Shown here: positions 17,029 to 24,836 of the stretch, in pieces | Numbering within the stretch: the stretch's first letter is position 1 | Layout of the letters: each line of letters begins with the position of its first letter | NCBI GenBank assembly: GCA_028693555.1 | Contig: JAQUVD010000040.1 | Location: 1-34,234 of the forward strand | Length of the DNA stretch: 34,234 nucleotides | Source: Hespellia sp. | GTDB taxonomy: Bacteria; Bacillota; Clostridia; Lachnospirales; Lachnospiraceae | Direction of reading: 5' to 3' | Notes under the pieces: model-generated | What the model saw: the letters and a program-made list of their open reading frames with translations, nothing else | Databases searched by the model: none | What the model was told of the DNA's origin: nothing | Position numbers and translations under genes: made by a program

Positions 17029-18213
17029 TTATTTATTATCTACATTTGCTAATAGCTTATTATATCTTACATTTACGAATAATGCTAATAATACTCCGAT
17101 GATTGTAATGACAAGATTCATCATGATAACACCTGTCGCTGTCATCTTAGACGCCGCGCTTAAGATTGTGTAATTGCATAAGCTTGATGCGATCATAACA
17201 AGACTTGTGATTGTTCCTTTGATTTTGGGAAACAGATCATTTACGGTTGCTGTTGCCATCTGAAGAACTCCGCCAGCTGCTGCATACCCAATTACAAAGG
17301 CACCTACATAGCAGATCATTGGCGTCTTGATCATGTACACTAAGATTAACATAACTACCGAGATTGCCGGATAAATCACTAAGAATCTTACCTGTTTGAA
17401 TTTTGTAATCAAAAGACTTGTTACAACTAATGCCACCATCGTTCCTGCCGAGTAGTATGTCTGCATAACCGATACGCTCTCAGAGGGGATACCCGCAATT
17501 TCTTTTCCAAATGTCTGCGCACAATTAAGCCATAGCTGGAATGTAGCAGTACTTGTGAAACCGATGAAAATAAGGGCAACACTCTCGATAGAGAAATGAG
17601 CATTTTTTAAGTTTGAAATAAAGGATTCCTGCTTTCCCGTCCCCGCGATTGTTGGAAATGGAGCAAAAATCGCCAACACACCAAGGATTGCAATCGCAAT
17701 ACCACCGATGACCGGAAGCATTAAATAAGATAACGCTGATCCTGCAACACATCCCAAGAAGAATGGCATCAATAGCTGTGCAACTGAGATGAAGAATTTA
17801 ATTCCCATGGTTGCAATACCTGTGTATTTGTTGATGATCTCTGCAACTGCGGGATATGTAGCTGTATCAAGGAATGAGTTCGCGATACCACCAAGGATTG
17901 CAGCGACATAAGCAACCATTACATTTGGTGAGAATGCGATTCCCACGAAGAAGATCACGTATGAGAAGCATCCAATCACTACAGAAATACGACGTCCCAG
18001 TTTGTCCGATAACGGCCCTGCAAATGGAAGTGAAATCAGGCGTCCCAATCCAAGTGCTGCTGCGATTGCTGTTACCGACATCACATCTGCCATTCCCCAC
18101 TGCTTGGCAAGCATCTCTTTTACGACCTGCTGACTTAAGATCGAGCATCCGATACCGTGAATGAAATAGTTTAAATAAAGTATAATCGCACTAGGTAAAT
18201 ATTTTTTGTTCAT
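17029..18213 (-). CDS. MFS transporter, probable quinate/shikimate carrier
   Basis: A 394-aa integral membrane protein with about 12 transmembrane helices. The major-facilitator motif between helices 2 and 3 is present (GPLSDKLGRRIS), and a substrate-binding Arg/Asp pattern is not distinctive. It sits between the YdiB-like dehydrogenase gene (35 bp upstream) and aroD (13 bp downstream), which suggests a quinate/shikimate-type substrate. The same operon also carries a TRAP system, so one of the two could import and the other export a product. Specificity is inferred from context. Confidence 0.85.
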   Translation of the reverse strand: MNKKYLPSAIILYLNYFIHGIGCSILSQQVVKEMLAKQWGMADVMSVTAIAAALGLGRLISLPFAGPLSDKLGRRISVVIGCFSYVIFFVGIAFSPNVMVAYVAAILGGIANSFLDTATYPAVAEIINKYTGIATMGIKFFISVAQLLMPFFLGCVAGSALSYLMLPVIGGIAIAILGVLAIFAPFPTIAGTGKQESFISNLKNAHFSIESVALIFIGFTSTATFQLWLNCAQTFGKEIAGIPSESVSVMQTYYSAGTMVALVVTSLLITKFKQVRFLVIYPAISVVMLILVYMIKTPMICYVGAFVIGYAAAGGVLQMATATVNDLFPKIKGTITSLVMIASSLCNYTILSAASKMTATGVIMMNLVITIIGVLLALFVNVRYNKLLANVDNK

Positions 18214-18248
18214 TGTGTTTATTTCCTCTCTGTTCCCTTTTGTTTTGA

Positions 18249-19124
18249 CTACTCATATTTGATATTTAATACTTCTTTCATGTGCTCGATCGGCATCTGT
18301 TTGCCTGTCCAGAGTTCAAACGCTGCAGCCCCCTGAAACAGCATCATACCAAGACCGTTCATCGTCTTACATCCGGCTTCTTTTGCCATCGTACGCATTT
18401 TTGTCTCAAGTGGTGCATACGGTACATCTACCACAATCAATTCAGGACGGAAGAATGATTGATCCGGTACAACCGACATCCCTTCCAGCGGTTTCATCCC
18501 AACACCGGTTCCATTTACAAAAATGAATGACGAATCCATTTCCTCTTTCAATTTATCTTTATCATCTAAATCATAAAGTGCTGCTTTGCATTCTGTTCTC
18601 TCGTTAATCTTTTTCACGGTCTCAACTGCATTGTCCCAGAATTTGTCGTGGACATTGAAGATTGAGATTTCTTTTACGCCATCAAGTGCCGCCTGAATTT
18701 CGATTGCAGTTGCAGCCCCGCCTGCTCCGCAGATTGTCATCTTCTTGCCGATGACATCAATGTCATTATCTTTTAATGACTGCATAAATCCGATACCGTC
18801 TGTAATATGTCCAGTTAAAACTCCATCCTCATTTACGATCGTGTTGACCGCTCCACAAAGCTCTGCAGCCGGTGATAATTTGTCGAGGTACTGACCAACC
18901 ACTGTTTTGTTCGGCATAGACACGTTGGAACCAACCATCTTTAATGCACGAAATCCTTTGATTGCATCTTCGAGTGTGCTATTGTCTACCTCAAATGCAA
19001 GATACGCATAATCAAGCCCAAGATAAGCAAATGCTTCGTTGTGCATTGCCGGTGAGCTGGAATGTCTGATTGGGTAAGCCATGAGGCCAATGAGTTCGGT
19101 ATGTCCTGTAATTCTTTCTGCCAT
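18249..19124 (-). CDS. aroE: quinate/shikimate dehydrogenase, YdiB-like
   Basis: A 291-aa dehydrogenase. Substrate motifs are HSSSPAMHNEAF (21-32), VSMPNK with catalytic K73, AVNTI with N94, and TDG with D109. The Rossmann loop is GAGGAA (133-138). The cofactor loop reads FNVHDKF, with D160 and F162 matching the Asp and Phe that let YdiB use NAD; NADP-specific AroE has NRT there. NAD use and quinate/shikimate breakdown or redox exchange are therefore likelier than chorismate biosynthesis. The start is ATG 19124 behind AAGGAG; a longer frame to 19220 would run through the promoter. It is the first gene of the operon and carries a Rex-type operator in its leader. Confidence 0.92.
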   Translation of the reverse strand: MAERITGHTELIGLMAYPIRHSSSPAMHNEAFAYLGLDYAYLAFEVDNSTLEDAIKGFRALKMVGSNVSMPNKTVVGQYLDKLSPAAELCGAVNTIVNEDGVLTGHITDGIGFMQSLKDNDIDVIGKKMTICGAGGAATAIEIQAALDGVKEISIFNVHDKFWDNAVETVKKINERTECKAALYDLDDKDKLKEEMDSSFIFVNGTGVGMKPLEGMSVVPDQSFFRPELIVVDVPYAPLETKMRTMAKEAGCKTMNGLGMMLFQGAAAFELWTGKQMPIEHMKEVLNIKYE

Positions 19125-19159
19125 GATATTGTTCTCCTTTTTCTTCTCTCGAGTCCGTT

Positions 19160-19177
19160 TTGTTAATATTTTAACAA
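19160..19177 (-). promoter_or_regulatory. Rex operator upstream of quinate/shikimate operon
   Basis: TTGTTAATATTTTAACAA is a perfect palindrome and an exact match to the clostridial Rex consensus TTGTTAA-N4-TTAACAA. It begins 13 nt downstream of the -10 box, where a bound repressor would block initiation or escape. Rex releases DNA when NADH is high. A matching site lies before the enoate reductase gene at 32025. Binding is inferred. Confidence 0.8.
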
Positions 19178-19190
19178 CTCTTATGTGAAT

Positions 19191-19220
19191 ATTATAACAA
19201 GCTGGATTCATAAAATCCAA
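19191..19220 (-). promoter_or_regulatory. promoter of quinate/shikimate operon
   Basis: On the minus strand, TTGGAT (19220-19215), 18-bp spacer, TATAAT (19196-19191). The -10 is exact and the -35 moderate. The start point falls just upstream of or within the Rex palindrome. Confidence 0.65.
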
Positions 19221-19272
19221 TTGAAGTTTTTGGCGTTTTGATAGAGATAGTCTATGCTTTTTGCAAACATAT

Positions 19273-19302
19273 AAAAAGCACCTCCGAAGAGATGCCTTTT
19301 TT
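19273..19302 (-). terminator. terminator of the ATPase gene
   Basis: Short stem GCACCTC/GAGATGC with a four-base loop and one G-U pair on the minus-strand RNA, flanked by A and T runs. It separates the AAA/DUF4143 gene from the quinate/shikimate promoter. Confidence 0.75.
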
Positions 19303-19320
19303 ACAATTCGCTATTTAAAT

Positions 19321-20541
19321 CTATTCTTCTTCCAACATCCACTTTAATGCATTTCTCTTTTTGATGCCTTCATAATCCATCTCACCAAAAGCTTCATCCA
19401 ATGTCAATAAATACTTTGGATAATTGTCCTCGATGCTCTGTAGTGGTGTAAGTTCTCTCTTTAACACTTCTTCATCCAAAGTTGTCTGAGCAACTTGAAA
19501 ATAAGTCGGATTTCCGTTTTTCATTGCTACAAAATCAACTTCACCATCTGTGCCGAATTGACCTACATAAACCTCATGATAACGTCGTCTCAATTCCAAA
19601 TACACGAGATTCTCAAGTATATGTCCAATATCACTCTCTTTTCCTCTCACTTTCATATTACGCATTCCTATATCGCAGATGTAATATTTGTTAATCGTTG
19701 AAAGAAACATCTTACCTTTAATGTTATATCTGCGTGCTTCATAGAACAACAGACTGTCAGTCAATCCGCGAATATAGCGATTTACCGTTTTGACATCTAT
19801 TTTTTTATGATTCGAAGTCAATGTGTTTGCAATCGTAGTCGGCGAGGTTCTATTCCCTATATTATACATCATGAATTGAGTCACCGACTCTAGCATATTA
19901 ACATCTGCGATGCGAAGCCTTTTCACAATATCATTCAGCAAAATTGTATTGTAGATTCCTTCCATATACTCTTTCGCCTCTTGCTGCCCATATCCATACT
20001 TTAATACATACGGAAAAGAACCACAGGAAATATATTCATTCAGCTTTTCATTTAACGACCAATCTTTCCTCTCATCATCAAGGGCGAAACAGAATTCGCG
20101 AAATGACAGCGACATCATAGCAAGTTCAACGTATCTGCCCGTCAGGAGCGTAGCAAGCTCTCCCGACATAAAATATGCGTTAGATCCTGTGATATAAACA
20201 TCGCAATTATCTTTCAAAAACAAACTATCTACTGCTTTCTCATACTGCTGCACATGTTGAATTTCATCTAAAAATATATAATTTTTTTTATCTGTAAGCA
20301 GCCGTCTATTGACATACTGATACAAAGACTTATAGTCCTGTAACTCTTCAAAATCTAAATTTTCAAAATTGATTGTTATAATCTGCTCTTTTGAGACTCC
20401 ATTTTCCAGCAGATAATTCTGAAAAATCTCAAAAATAGTAGATTTGCCACATCTTCGTACACCGGTTACTACTTTAATGATTTGTTTGTCCTTCCATTTT
20501 ATCAGCCAATTCAGATATTCCTGTCTTTTTAATTGTTTCAT
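19321..20541 (-). CDS. AAA family ATPase with DUF4143 domain
   Basis: A 406-aa protein. The AAA_14 domain has Walker A GVRRCGKST (27-35), Walker B YIFLDEIQ with D92 and E93, and sensor ITGSNAYF. The C-terminal DUF4143 region runs from about 200 and includes HILENLVYLELRRR and a nuclease-like GEVDFVA...FQVAQT core. These proteins are common, often horizontally spread accessory ATPases in gut bacteria; their function is unsettled. The start is ATG 20541 after AGGAGG. It has its own promoter and terminator and splits the two shikimate dehydrogenase units, so it is probably an insertion unrelated to them. Confidence 0.88.
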   Translation of the reverse strand: MKQLKRQEYLNWLIKWKDKQIIKVVTGVRRCGKSTIFEIFQNYLLENGVSKEQIITINFENLDFEELQDYKSLYQYVNRRLLTDKKNYIFLDEIQHVQQYEKAVDSLFLKDNCDVYITGSNAYFMSGELATLLTGRYVELAMMSLSFREFCFALDDERKDWSLNEKLNEYISCGSFPYVLKYGYGQQEAKEYMEGIYNTILLNDIVKRLRIADVNMLESVTQFMMYNIGNRTSPTTIANTLTSNHKKIDVKTVNRYIRGLTDSLLFYEARRYNIKGKMFLSTINKYYICDIGMRNMKVRGKESDIGHILENLVYLELRRRYHEVYVGQFGTDGEVDFVAMKNGNPTYFQVAQTTLDEEVLKRELTPLQSIEDNYPKYLLTLDEAFGEMDYEGIKKRNALKWMLEEE

Positions 20542-20562
20542 CGATTTCGCCTCCTTTGGTTT

Positions 20563-20613
20563 AGTATAATCCATTTTTTTTCAAAAATCAATTAATTATG
20601 GAATGTATTCCAT
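20563..20613 (-). promoter_or_regulatory. promoter and palindrome upstream of ATPase gene
   Basis: Minus strand: TTGATT (20591-20586), 17-bp spacer, TATACT (20568-20563). Just upstream is the 16-bp palindrome ATGGAAT-GT-ATTCCAT (20598-20613), and a related GGAA-TCTG-TTCC lies at 20639-20650. A dimeric regulator site is plausible. Confidence 0.6.
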
Positions 20614-20702
20614 TTTATTTTCCATCTTTAGTATAAACGGAATCTGTTCCTATTATATTTTTATATTTCCTACTGTTAGAATTCCCACTTTTAAGAAAAT
20701 AC

Positions 20703-20806
20703 ATCATACGCTTTTAGATTTTACCACTTTAAAGTGTTGACTTATCGTCATTTTCCATATATAATGAAAAAACATATTGATTAAAGACACAATGATAGCG
20801 TATGAT
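20703..20806 (+). promoter_or_regulatory. strong promoter flanked by distant inverted operator halves
   Basis: TTGACT (20737-20742), 17-bp spacer, TATAAT (20760-20765). The 12-bp palindrome CACTTTAAAGTG (20725-20736) abuts the -35. A perfect 10-bp inverted repeat flanks everything: ATCATACGCT (20703-20712) and AGCGTATGAT (20797-20806). Their centres are 94 bp apart, close to nine helical turns, which suits repression by looping. Confidence 0.75.
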
Positions 20807-20832
20807 TTTTAGACCAAAAGGAGATTACGACC

Positions 20833-21702
20833 ATGTCAAATAATATTACAGGACATACACAGCTTGCCTGCCTTTTAGGGCAGCCTGCCGCTCATAGCAT
20901 TTCACCCGCTATGCACAATGAAGCTTTCAACCAATTGGATATCGACTGCACCTACCTCGCATTCGATGTCGGTACAGATACGCTTCCGGAAGTCGTGAAA
21001 GGACTTCGGAAGATGAATGTACTTGGTTTTAATTTAACAATGCCAGATAAGAATTTAATGTGTGAGCTCTGCGATGAACTTTCCGATGCCGCCCGTATTG
21101 GTGGTGCAGTGAACACAGTTAAGAACGACAATGGTAAATTTATCGGATACACGACGGATGGAACCGGATTTATGGATGCCTGCAAAGCAAGTGGCTTTGA
21201 TATTATCGGAAAGAAGATGACGCTTCTCGGTGCCGGAGGCGCTGCAAGTGCGATTTTGATTCAGGCCGCTTTAGATGGCCTGACTGAGATTTCGGTTTTC
21301 AACGTACACGATGCATTCTGGGATCGTGCACAGCATTTAGTAGATACACTGAATAAAGAGACGAATTGCAAAGTTTCTCTCTATGATTATGAAGATCCTT
21401 CCGTTTTAAACAGAGAGATTCATAGCAGTGACATTTTGACAAACGGTACTTCTGTCGGCATGGCTCCAAATGTAGATGCCTGCATTATCACCGATACTTC
21501 TGTGCTCCGCCCGGATCTGATGGTATTCGATGTCATCTACAATCCGGAAGAGACAAAACTGCTTCGTCTCGCAAGAGAAGCGGGGTGTAGAACCGCCAAC
21601 GGTCTGTATATGCTTCTGTATCAGGGCGCTGCCTCATTTAAGATCTGGACCGGACAGGATATGCCTGTGGAGATTGTAAAGAAGAAATTCTTTGACCGAT
21701 AG
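20833..21702 (+). CDS. aroE: second quinate/shikimate dehydrogenase, YdiB-like
   Basis: A 289-aa paralogue of the 18249 product that aligns with it almost without gaps. HSISPAMHNEAF, LTMPDK with K73, AVNTV with N94, TTDGTGF with D109, and GAGGAA are all at the same positions. The cofactor loop FNVHDAF again has the NAD-type D160 and F162. The start is ATG 20833 with AAAGGAG upstream. It is monocistronic, between a strong regulated promoter and a long hairpin terminator, and has no Rex site. Two paralogues under different control could act on different substrates (quinate against shikimate) or in opposite directions. Confidence 0.92.
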   Translation: MSNNITGHTQLACLLGQPAAHSISPAMHNEAFNQLDIDCTYLAFDVGTDTLPEVVKGLRKMNVLGFNLTMPDKNLMCELCDELSDAARIGGAVNTVKNDNGKFIGYTTDGTGFMDACKASGFDIIGKKMTLLGAGGAASAILIQAALDGLTEISVFNVHDAFWDRAQHLVDTLNKETNCKVSLYDYEDPSVLNREIHSSDILTNGTSVGMAPNVDACIITDTSVLRPDLMVFDVIYNPEETKLLRLAREAGCRTANGLYMLLYQGAASFKIWTGQDMPVEIVKKKFFDR

Positions 21703-21719
21703 AAATCTAAAACACCTCA

Positions 21720-21780
21720 AAAGAACGACGTATATCAACTTAAATTATATCTAAATAAGTTGATATACATCGTTCTTTTT
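21720..21780. terminator. long hairpin terminator after second shikimate dehydrogenase
   Basis: Arms of 23 bp (21720-21742 and 21756-21778) pair with a single mismatch around a 13-nt loop and run into T residues. A flanking run in the other direction makes it probably bidirectional for the convergent small-peptide gene. Confidence 0.9.
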
Positions 21781-21813
21781 ATATGATATTCTCTTTACTC
21801 TAGTAGTCATCAA

Positions 21814-21906
21814 TTATTTTTTCTTAAAATGTATAATTGCATATACGCTTATAATAATTACTATTATAACCAAATACACAGCAATTACGCCCACATTTTC
21901 GCCCAT
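21814..21906 (-). CDS. 30-aa single-pass membrane peptide
   Basis: A short ORF: MGENVGVIAVYLVIIVIIIS then a few hydrophobic residues and the tail HFKKK. It has one transmembrane helix (about residues 6-25), an outside-acidic N-terminus and an inside Lys cluster. The start ATG 21906 follows TTTTAGGAGCAGAT, a good ribosome site, 8 bp after the stop of the secreted protein. It is the last cistron of the two-component/small-protein cluster before the shared terminator. No family is recognised. It could be a regulator of the sensor kinase, a toxin-like peptide, or an immunity peptide. Confidence 0.6.
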   Translation of the reverse strand: MGENVGVIAVYLVIIVIIISVYAIIHFKKK

Positions 21907-21914
21907 ATCTGCTC

Positions 21915-22412
21915 CTAAAAATTCCATGTCACTATAACATCATTTGCAGAACCTGTACAAGTTCCTTTTAGCCAACCAGTAAAGTTAATAATATTTAGAT
22001 ATGAAGAAACATTAAATGCAAGTTTTCCATAAGATGTTCCATAGTAAAGGCTTGCATTTGAATACGTACATCCAATACACATAATACTCTTATCATACAC
22101 TTTTGTGCATTGATTAGATGATACATTCATATAAAAATGGCAATTTACAACTCCACTCGTATACGAAATTTTCCATGTTGAAGTTGATGCGCGAATCTTA
22201 CTAGGTATTTCTTCGATAACTACCTTGTATTCCTCGCCCGCACGATTAACTCCATTATACTCTTGATATGGATTTTTGTCTAAATCAGTAAATTCAATTT
22301 CTGTTACTGTCTCGTCTACTATTTCTTCAGCATTCGTTGGTAATACAAAGCAAGTAACCGCTAATACAACAGCTAACCCAATACCCCAAATCTTGTTTTT
22401 TGTTTTCTTCAT
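21915..22412 (-). CDS. secreted protein of unknown function
   Basis: A 165-aa exported protein. The signal peptide MKKTKNKIWGIGLAVVLAVT continues to a probable cleavage site after PTNA. The acidic spacer (about 30-60) is followed by a beta-rich region with four Cys (in VNCHF, NQCTK, and MCIGC) plus one in GTCTG, and a C-terminal IVTWNF. It resembles DUF5626-type proteins of Firmicutes in layout, but that assignment is weak. ATG 22412 is chosen because AAAGGGG lies 8 nt upstream; an upstream ATG lacks a ribosome site. It lies behind the kinase/regulator genes and may be their target, a bacteriocin-like effector, or an envelope sensor. Confidence 0.75.
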   Translation of the reverse strand: MKKTKNKIWGIGLAVVLAVTCFVLPTNAEEIVDETVTEIEFTDLDKNPYQEYNGVNRAGEEYKVVIEEIPSKIRASTSTWKISYTSGVVNCHFYMNVSSNQCTKVYDKSIMCIGCTYSNASLYYGTSYGKLAFNVSSYLNIINFTGWLKGTCTGSANDVIVTWNF

Positions 22413-22481
22413 CTTAGGTTCCCCTTTCTCATTTAACATTTGATTGTAAGTACACTTCATTTATTATCTCGAAGAGTAGCA

Positions 22482-22553
22482 TCAATCAAATAACCAATGC
22501 AATAAATCATTCCAAAATCCCATAATTGTTACTTCCGAATCATTGAAAAACAT
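22482..22553 (-). CDS. 23-aa acidic aromatic peptide
   Basis: A short ORF with ATG 22553 preceded by AAGGGGTGG at 5 nt spacing, close to the ideal AAGGAGGTG. The peptide begins MFFNDSEVTIMGFWN and ends LLHWLFD. It has two Trp, four Phe, five acidic residues and no Lys or Arg, and its C-terminal half would form an amphipathic helix. It lacks Cys and a double-Gly leader. It lies between the sensor kinase and the secreted protein. It may be a signalling or membrane-active peptide, or a leader peptide; translation is unproven. Confidence 0.45.
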   Translation of the reverse strand: MFFNDSEVTIMGFWNDLLHWLFD

Positions 22554-22568
22554 ATCGTCCACCCCTTT

Positions 22569-22598
22569 TGTATAATCAAAGGATAACGATATTTCCAA
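22569..22598 (-). promoter_or_regulatory. possible promoter for the small-protein genes
   Basis: Minus strand TTGGAA (22598-22593), 18-bp spacer, TATACA (22574-22569). It would let the 23-aa peptide and secreted protein be expressed apart from the kinase. The match is moderate. Confidence 0.35.
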
Positions 22599-22619
22599 TC
22601 TTTTTCAATCATAACTCTT

Positions 22620-23933
22620 TTATCGGTCAGTTTTCTCTTTTATCGGTTTAGTTTTTAACATTAGCTTGCAAATAAACCATCCGTTCTGTATTTCCAATGT
22701 GAAAAGTCCATTATTTTTTTTGACAGCTTCTTTAACATTTTCAATTCCAAATCCATGTATATCCTTATTTTTTTTCGTTGTTCCAATGCTATCCTTGCTT
22801 AAATTGATAGAATTTCTGATTGTATTTTTAATTTGACAGTGGAAGAATGCCGAATCTTGGTTTATCAAAATCTGCAAATATTTCGTTGTCTCGTGCTCCA
22901 TATTGTTTAACGCCTCAACAGCATTTTGCAGCAGATTAAAGAAGATTATGCACAAATCAGTTTGAGAAATATCAATGTTGTGATTACATTGACCACTGAT
23001 CTGTATCTTTACATCTTCTACCAATAAAGGTAGATAATAATTCAATAAAACATCGATAATATCATTTCCTATCCAATAACTTTTTTTCTGAATCGAAACA
23101 AGTTTTTCCTGTAATGTTTCTATGTAAGCCAACACTTGATGGGCTTGATCTTCTTTTGCCAATTCAAACAAACATATTAAATGTCCATTTAAATCATGTC
23201 TGTATTTTTGTATATCCTTATCCCTGCTAAGCAATGTTTCATAATAATCCTTTTGTAACCTTTTCATTCTTTGTTCAATTGCTATCACTTCTTCCAATCT
23301 TTTATTAAGATTTTTCATGTGCAATACAAAAGGAATAAGAAAAACAATACATAAAAGAGCTGTAACACTTAAAAATGTGGCAAAGAAATTAAATTTTAAA
23401 TTTGCTATATATGTCTTAACATAATTTAAACTACAAATTGTGAACACAAGTTGTAAGGCTACAAGAATAACTAAAAACTCCATGTGTTTTTTTGTCCATA
23501 GATATAGTCTAGTTTTCCTCCCAAACCATTCAAGATTTTTACATATATAAACAAACACAATTATTATCAGTATAATTAAACTACTAGTCAGTGCCACGTT
23601 TTCTCTTATCAGAGAACTATGAATCCAGTAGTCATTCACCCCCTCCAATATCCCATCTGCAATCTCATCTAAACTTGTTATCACAAAAAAAGCTGCCATC
23701 AGAGTGATCCTTTTAGCCTCACTGACAAGCATAAGCAGCAACATAAGCACCCCATACATAAGCAATCGTTTTTCTATTGTATTCCAATCACATATACTAA
23801 TAAAGGCAATATATCCAATCAAAAAACCTCCTATCAGAATTTTATTCTTTAAATTGATTTCAAAGAAAATTTTTATTCCGAGGTAGTACTTGAAAAATTC
23901 TACAATAAACAAAACCACAAAAATGATTTCCAT
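22620..23933 (-). CDS. GHKL-type sensor histidine kinase (AgrC-like)
   Basis: A 437-aa membrane kinase with 6-7 hydrophobic helices in the first 210 residues and then a coiled segment (KNLNKRLEEV...). The phospho-acceptor motif is KYRHDLNGHL with H246. The ATPase domain has N box FFNLLQNAVEALNN and G box GFGIENV. This is the layout of peptide-sensing AgrC/ComD-type kinases. ATG 23933 is chosen: it lies 4 bp after the regulator stop, while the longer frame to 24071 would overlap the regulator gene by 134 bp. It should phosphorylate the LytTR regulator encoded upstream. The ligand is unknown; a nearby peptide is a candidate. Confidence 0.88.
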   Translation of the reverse strand: MEIIFVVLFIVEFFKYYLGIKIFFEINLKNKILIGGFLIGYIAFISICDWNTIEKRLLMYGVLMLLLMLVSEAKRITLMAAFFVITSLDEIADGILEGVNDYWIHSSLIRENVALTSSLIILIIIVFVYICKNLEWFGRKTRLYLWTKKHMEFLVILVALQLVFTICSLNYVKTYIANLKFNFFATFLSVTALLCIVFLIPFVLHMKNLNKRLEEVIAIEQRMKRLQKDYYETLLSRDKDIQKYRHDLNGHLICLFELAKEDQAHQVLAYIETLQEKLVSIQKKSYWIGNDIIDVLLNYYLPLLVEDVKIQISGQCNHNIDISQTDLCIIFFNLLQNAVEALNNMEHETTKYLQILINQDSAFFHCQIKNTIRNSINLSKDSIGTTKKNKDIHGFGIENVKEAVKKNNGLFTLEIQNGWFICKLMLKTKPIKEKTDR

Positions 23934-23937
23934 TTCT

Positions 23938-24642
23938 TTACCGATAATTGATACCAAATTCCATAATTTTTTTTTCAAATGCTTTTTTTCTTCGCCTTGA
24001 TACCAATAGCTCCTTCCCCTCAATATAAAGTTTCCCAAGATGATAATCAGAAACAAAAAAAAGATTAACACAATATTCCTTGTTCACTCTTACAAAGCAC
24101 CGGGAATCTAAACTTTGTTCAAGACTATTCAAAGATTCTTCTACTCGATAAACGTTATCTTGAATCAATAATTCCGAATATCCATTATATGCTCTTACAT
24201 ACTCAATTTGTTTCTGCACGAATTGATACTTTATTCTTTTATCATACACGACAATCTTTGATAACCCTATCTGTTGTATCAAATACGTTTCAATCACTTC
24301 TTCTATTTCTAACTCATCAAAAGGTTTTGTAACGAAACGATATGCCTCAATCATAAATGCCTCTTTAAATCGTTCCACGCGACCAGTCGCCATAACAATT
24401 TTACATTTGGAATTTCTATCACATAAAATTTTTCCTATATCAATTCCATCTAAATCCGGCATCTCTATATCCAAAAACAAAATATCAAACGACAAATCTG
24501 AATTAATTAATTCAACGCCAGAACAATACGATGTAATATCACCTGCAAGTTCTTTTTGTATTAAAATATTCTCTACCATTCGTTTCAAGTGCTCTCTAGC
24601 AATCTTCTCATCATCACATATTGCAATTCTAATATCTTCCAC
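23938..24642 (-). CDS. LytTR-family response regulator
   Basis: A 234-aa regulator. The receiver domain (about 1-120) has DDE at 10-12, phospho-acceptor D58 (FLDIEMPDLDG), a Thr near 85 (MATG) and K in FVTKPF. The LytTR DNA-binding domain follows (about 135-230) with IEYVRAYNGYSELL and CFVRVNKEYCVN. The start is taken as GTG 24642, 8 nt after AGGTG; the adjacent TTG is possible. It is the first gene of the cluster. LytTR regulators commonly control bacteriocin, quorum-sensing or envelope genes, which fits the small secreted products downstream. Confidence 0.9.
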   Translation of the reverse strand: MEDIRIAICDDEKIAREHLKRMVENILIQKELAGDITSYCSGVELINSDLSFDILFLDIEMPDLDGIDIGKILCDRNSKCKIVMATGRVERFKEAFMIEAYRFVTKPFDELEIEEVIETYLIQQIGLSKIVVYDKRIKYQFVQKQIEYVRAYNGYSELLIQDNVYRVEESLNSLEQSLDSRCFVRVNKEYCVNLFFVSDYHLGKLYIEGKELLVSRRRKKAFEKKIMEFGINYR

Positions 24643-24686
24643 CAAATTATCACCTCACTTTCAAAACAAATATTTATCTTTTTTTC

Positions 24687-24714
24687 ATTATACCAAATTG
24701 TTGTACTAATTAGT
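24687..24714 (-). promoter_or_regulatory. extended -10 promoter of the two-component genes
   Basis: Minus-strand TGGTATAAT (TATAAT at 24692-24687) is an extended -10. The 10-bp palindrome ACTAATTAGT (24705-24714) lies where a -35 would be, suggesting activator- or repressor-dependent use. Confidence 0.55.
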
Positions 24715-24746
24715 TAACTGATTATACAAGATGAAAGCTCAAATTG

Positions 24747-24784
24747 AAAAAAGCATTATCGTGATATGCCACAATAATGCTTTT
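24747..24784 (-). terminator. terminator of the DUF2442-HTH gene
   Basis: Stem AAAAGCATTAT/ATAATGCTTTT extended by GTG/CAC, with T residues on both sides; the minus-strand RNA ends in six U. It separates the HTH gene from the two-component cluster. Confidence 0.8.
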
Positions 24785-24836
24785 CACTATTTTTCGCCTT
24801 TATTTCTCATAACAAAATCTATCTGCTGTGTCAGCA

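Noticed and set aside
19160-19177. GlnR/TnrA box
   Set aside because: The TGTTA...TAACA core is similar, but GlnR/TnrA sites are TGTNA-N7-TNACA (17 bp); here the spacing is N6 and the full 18-bp Rex palindrome fits exactly.
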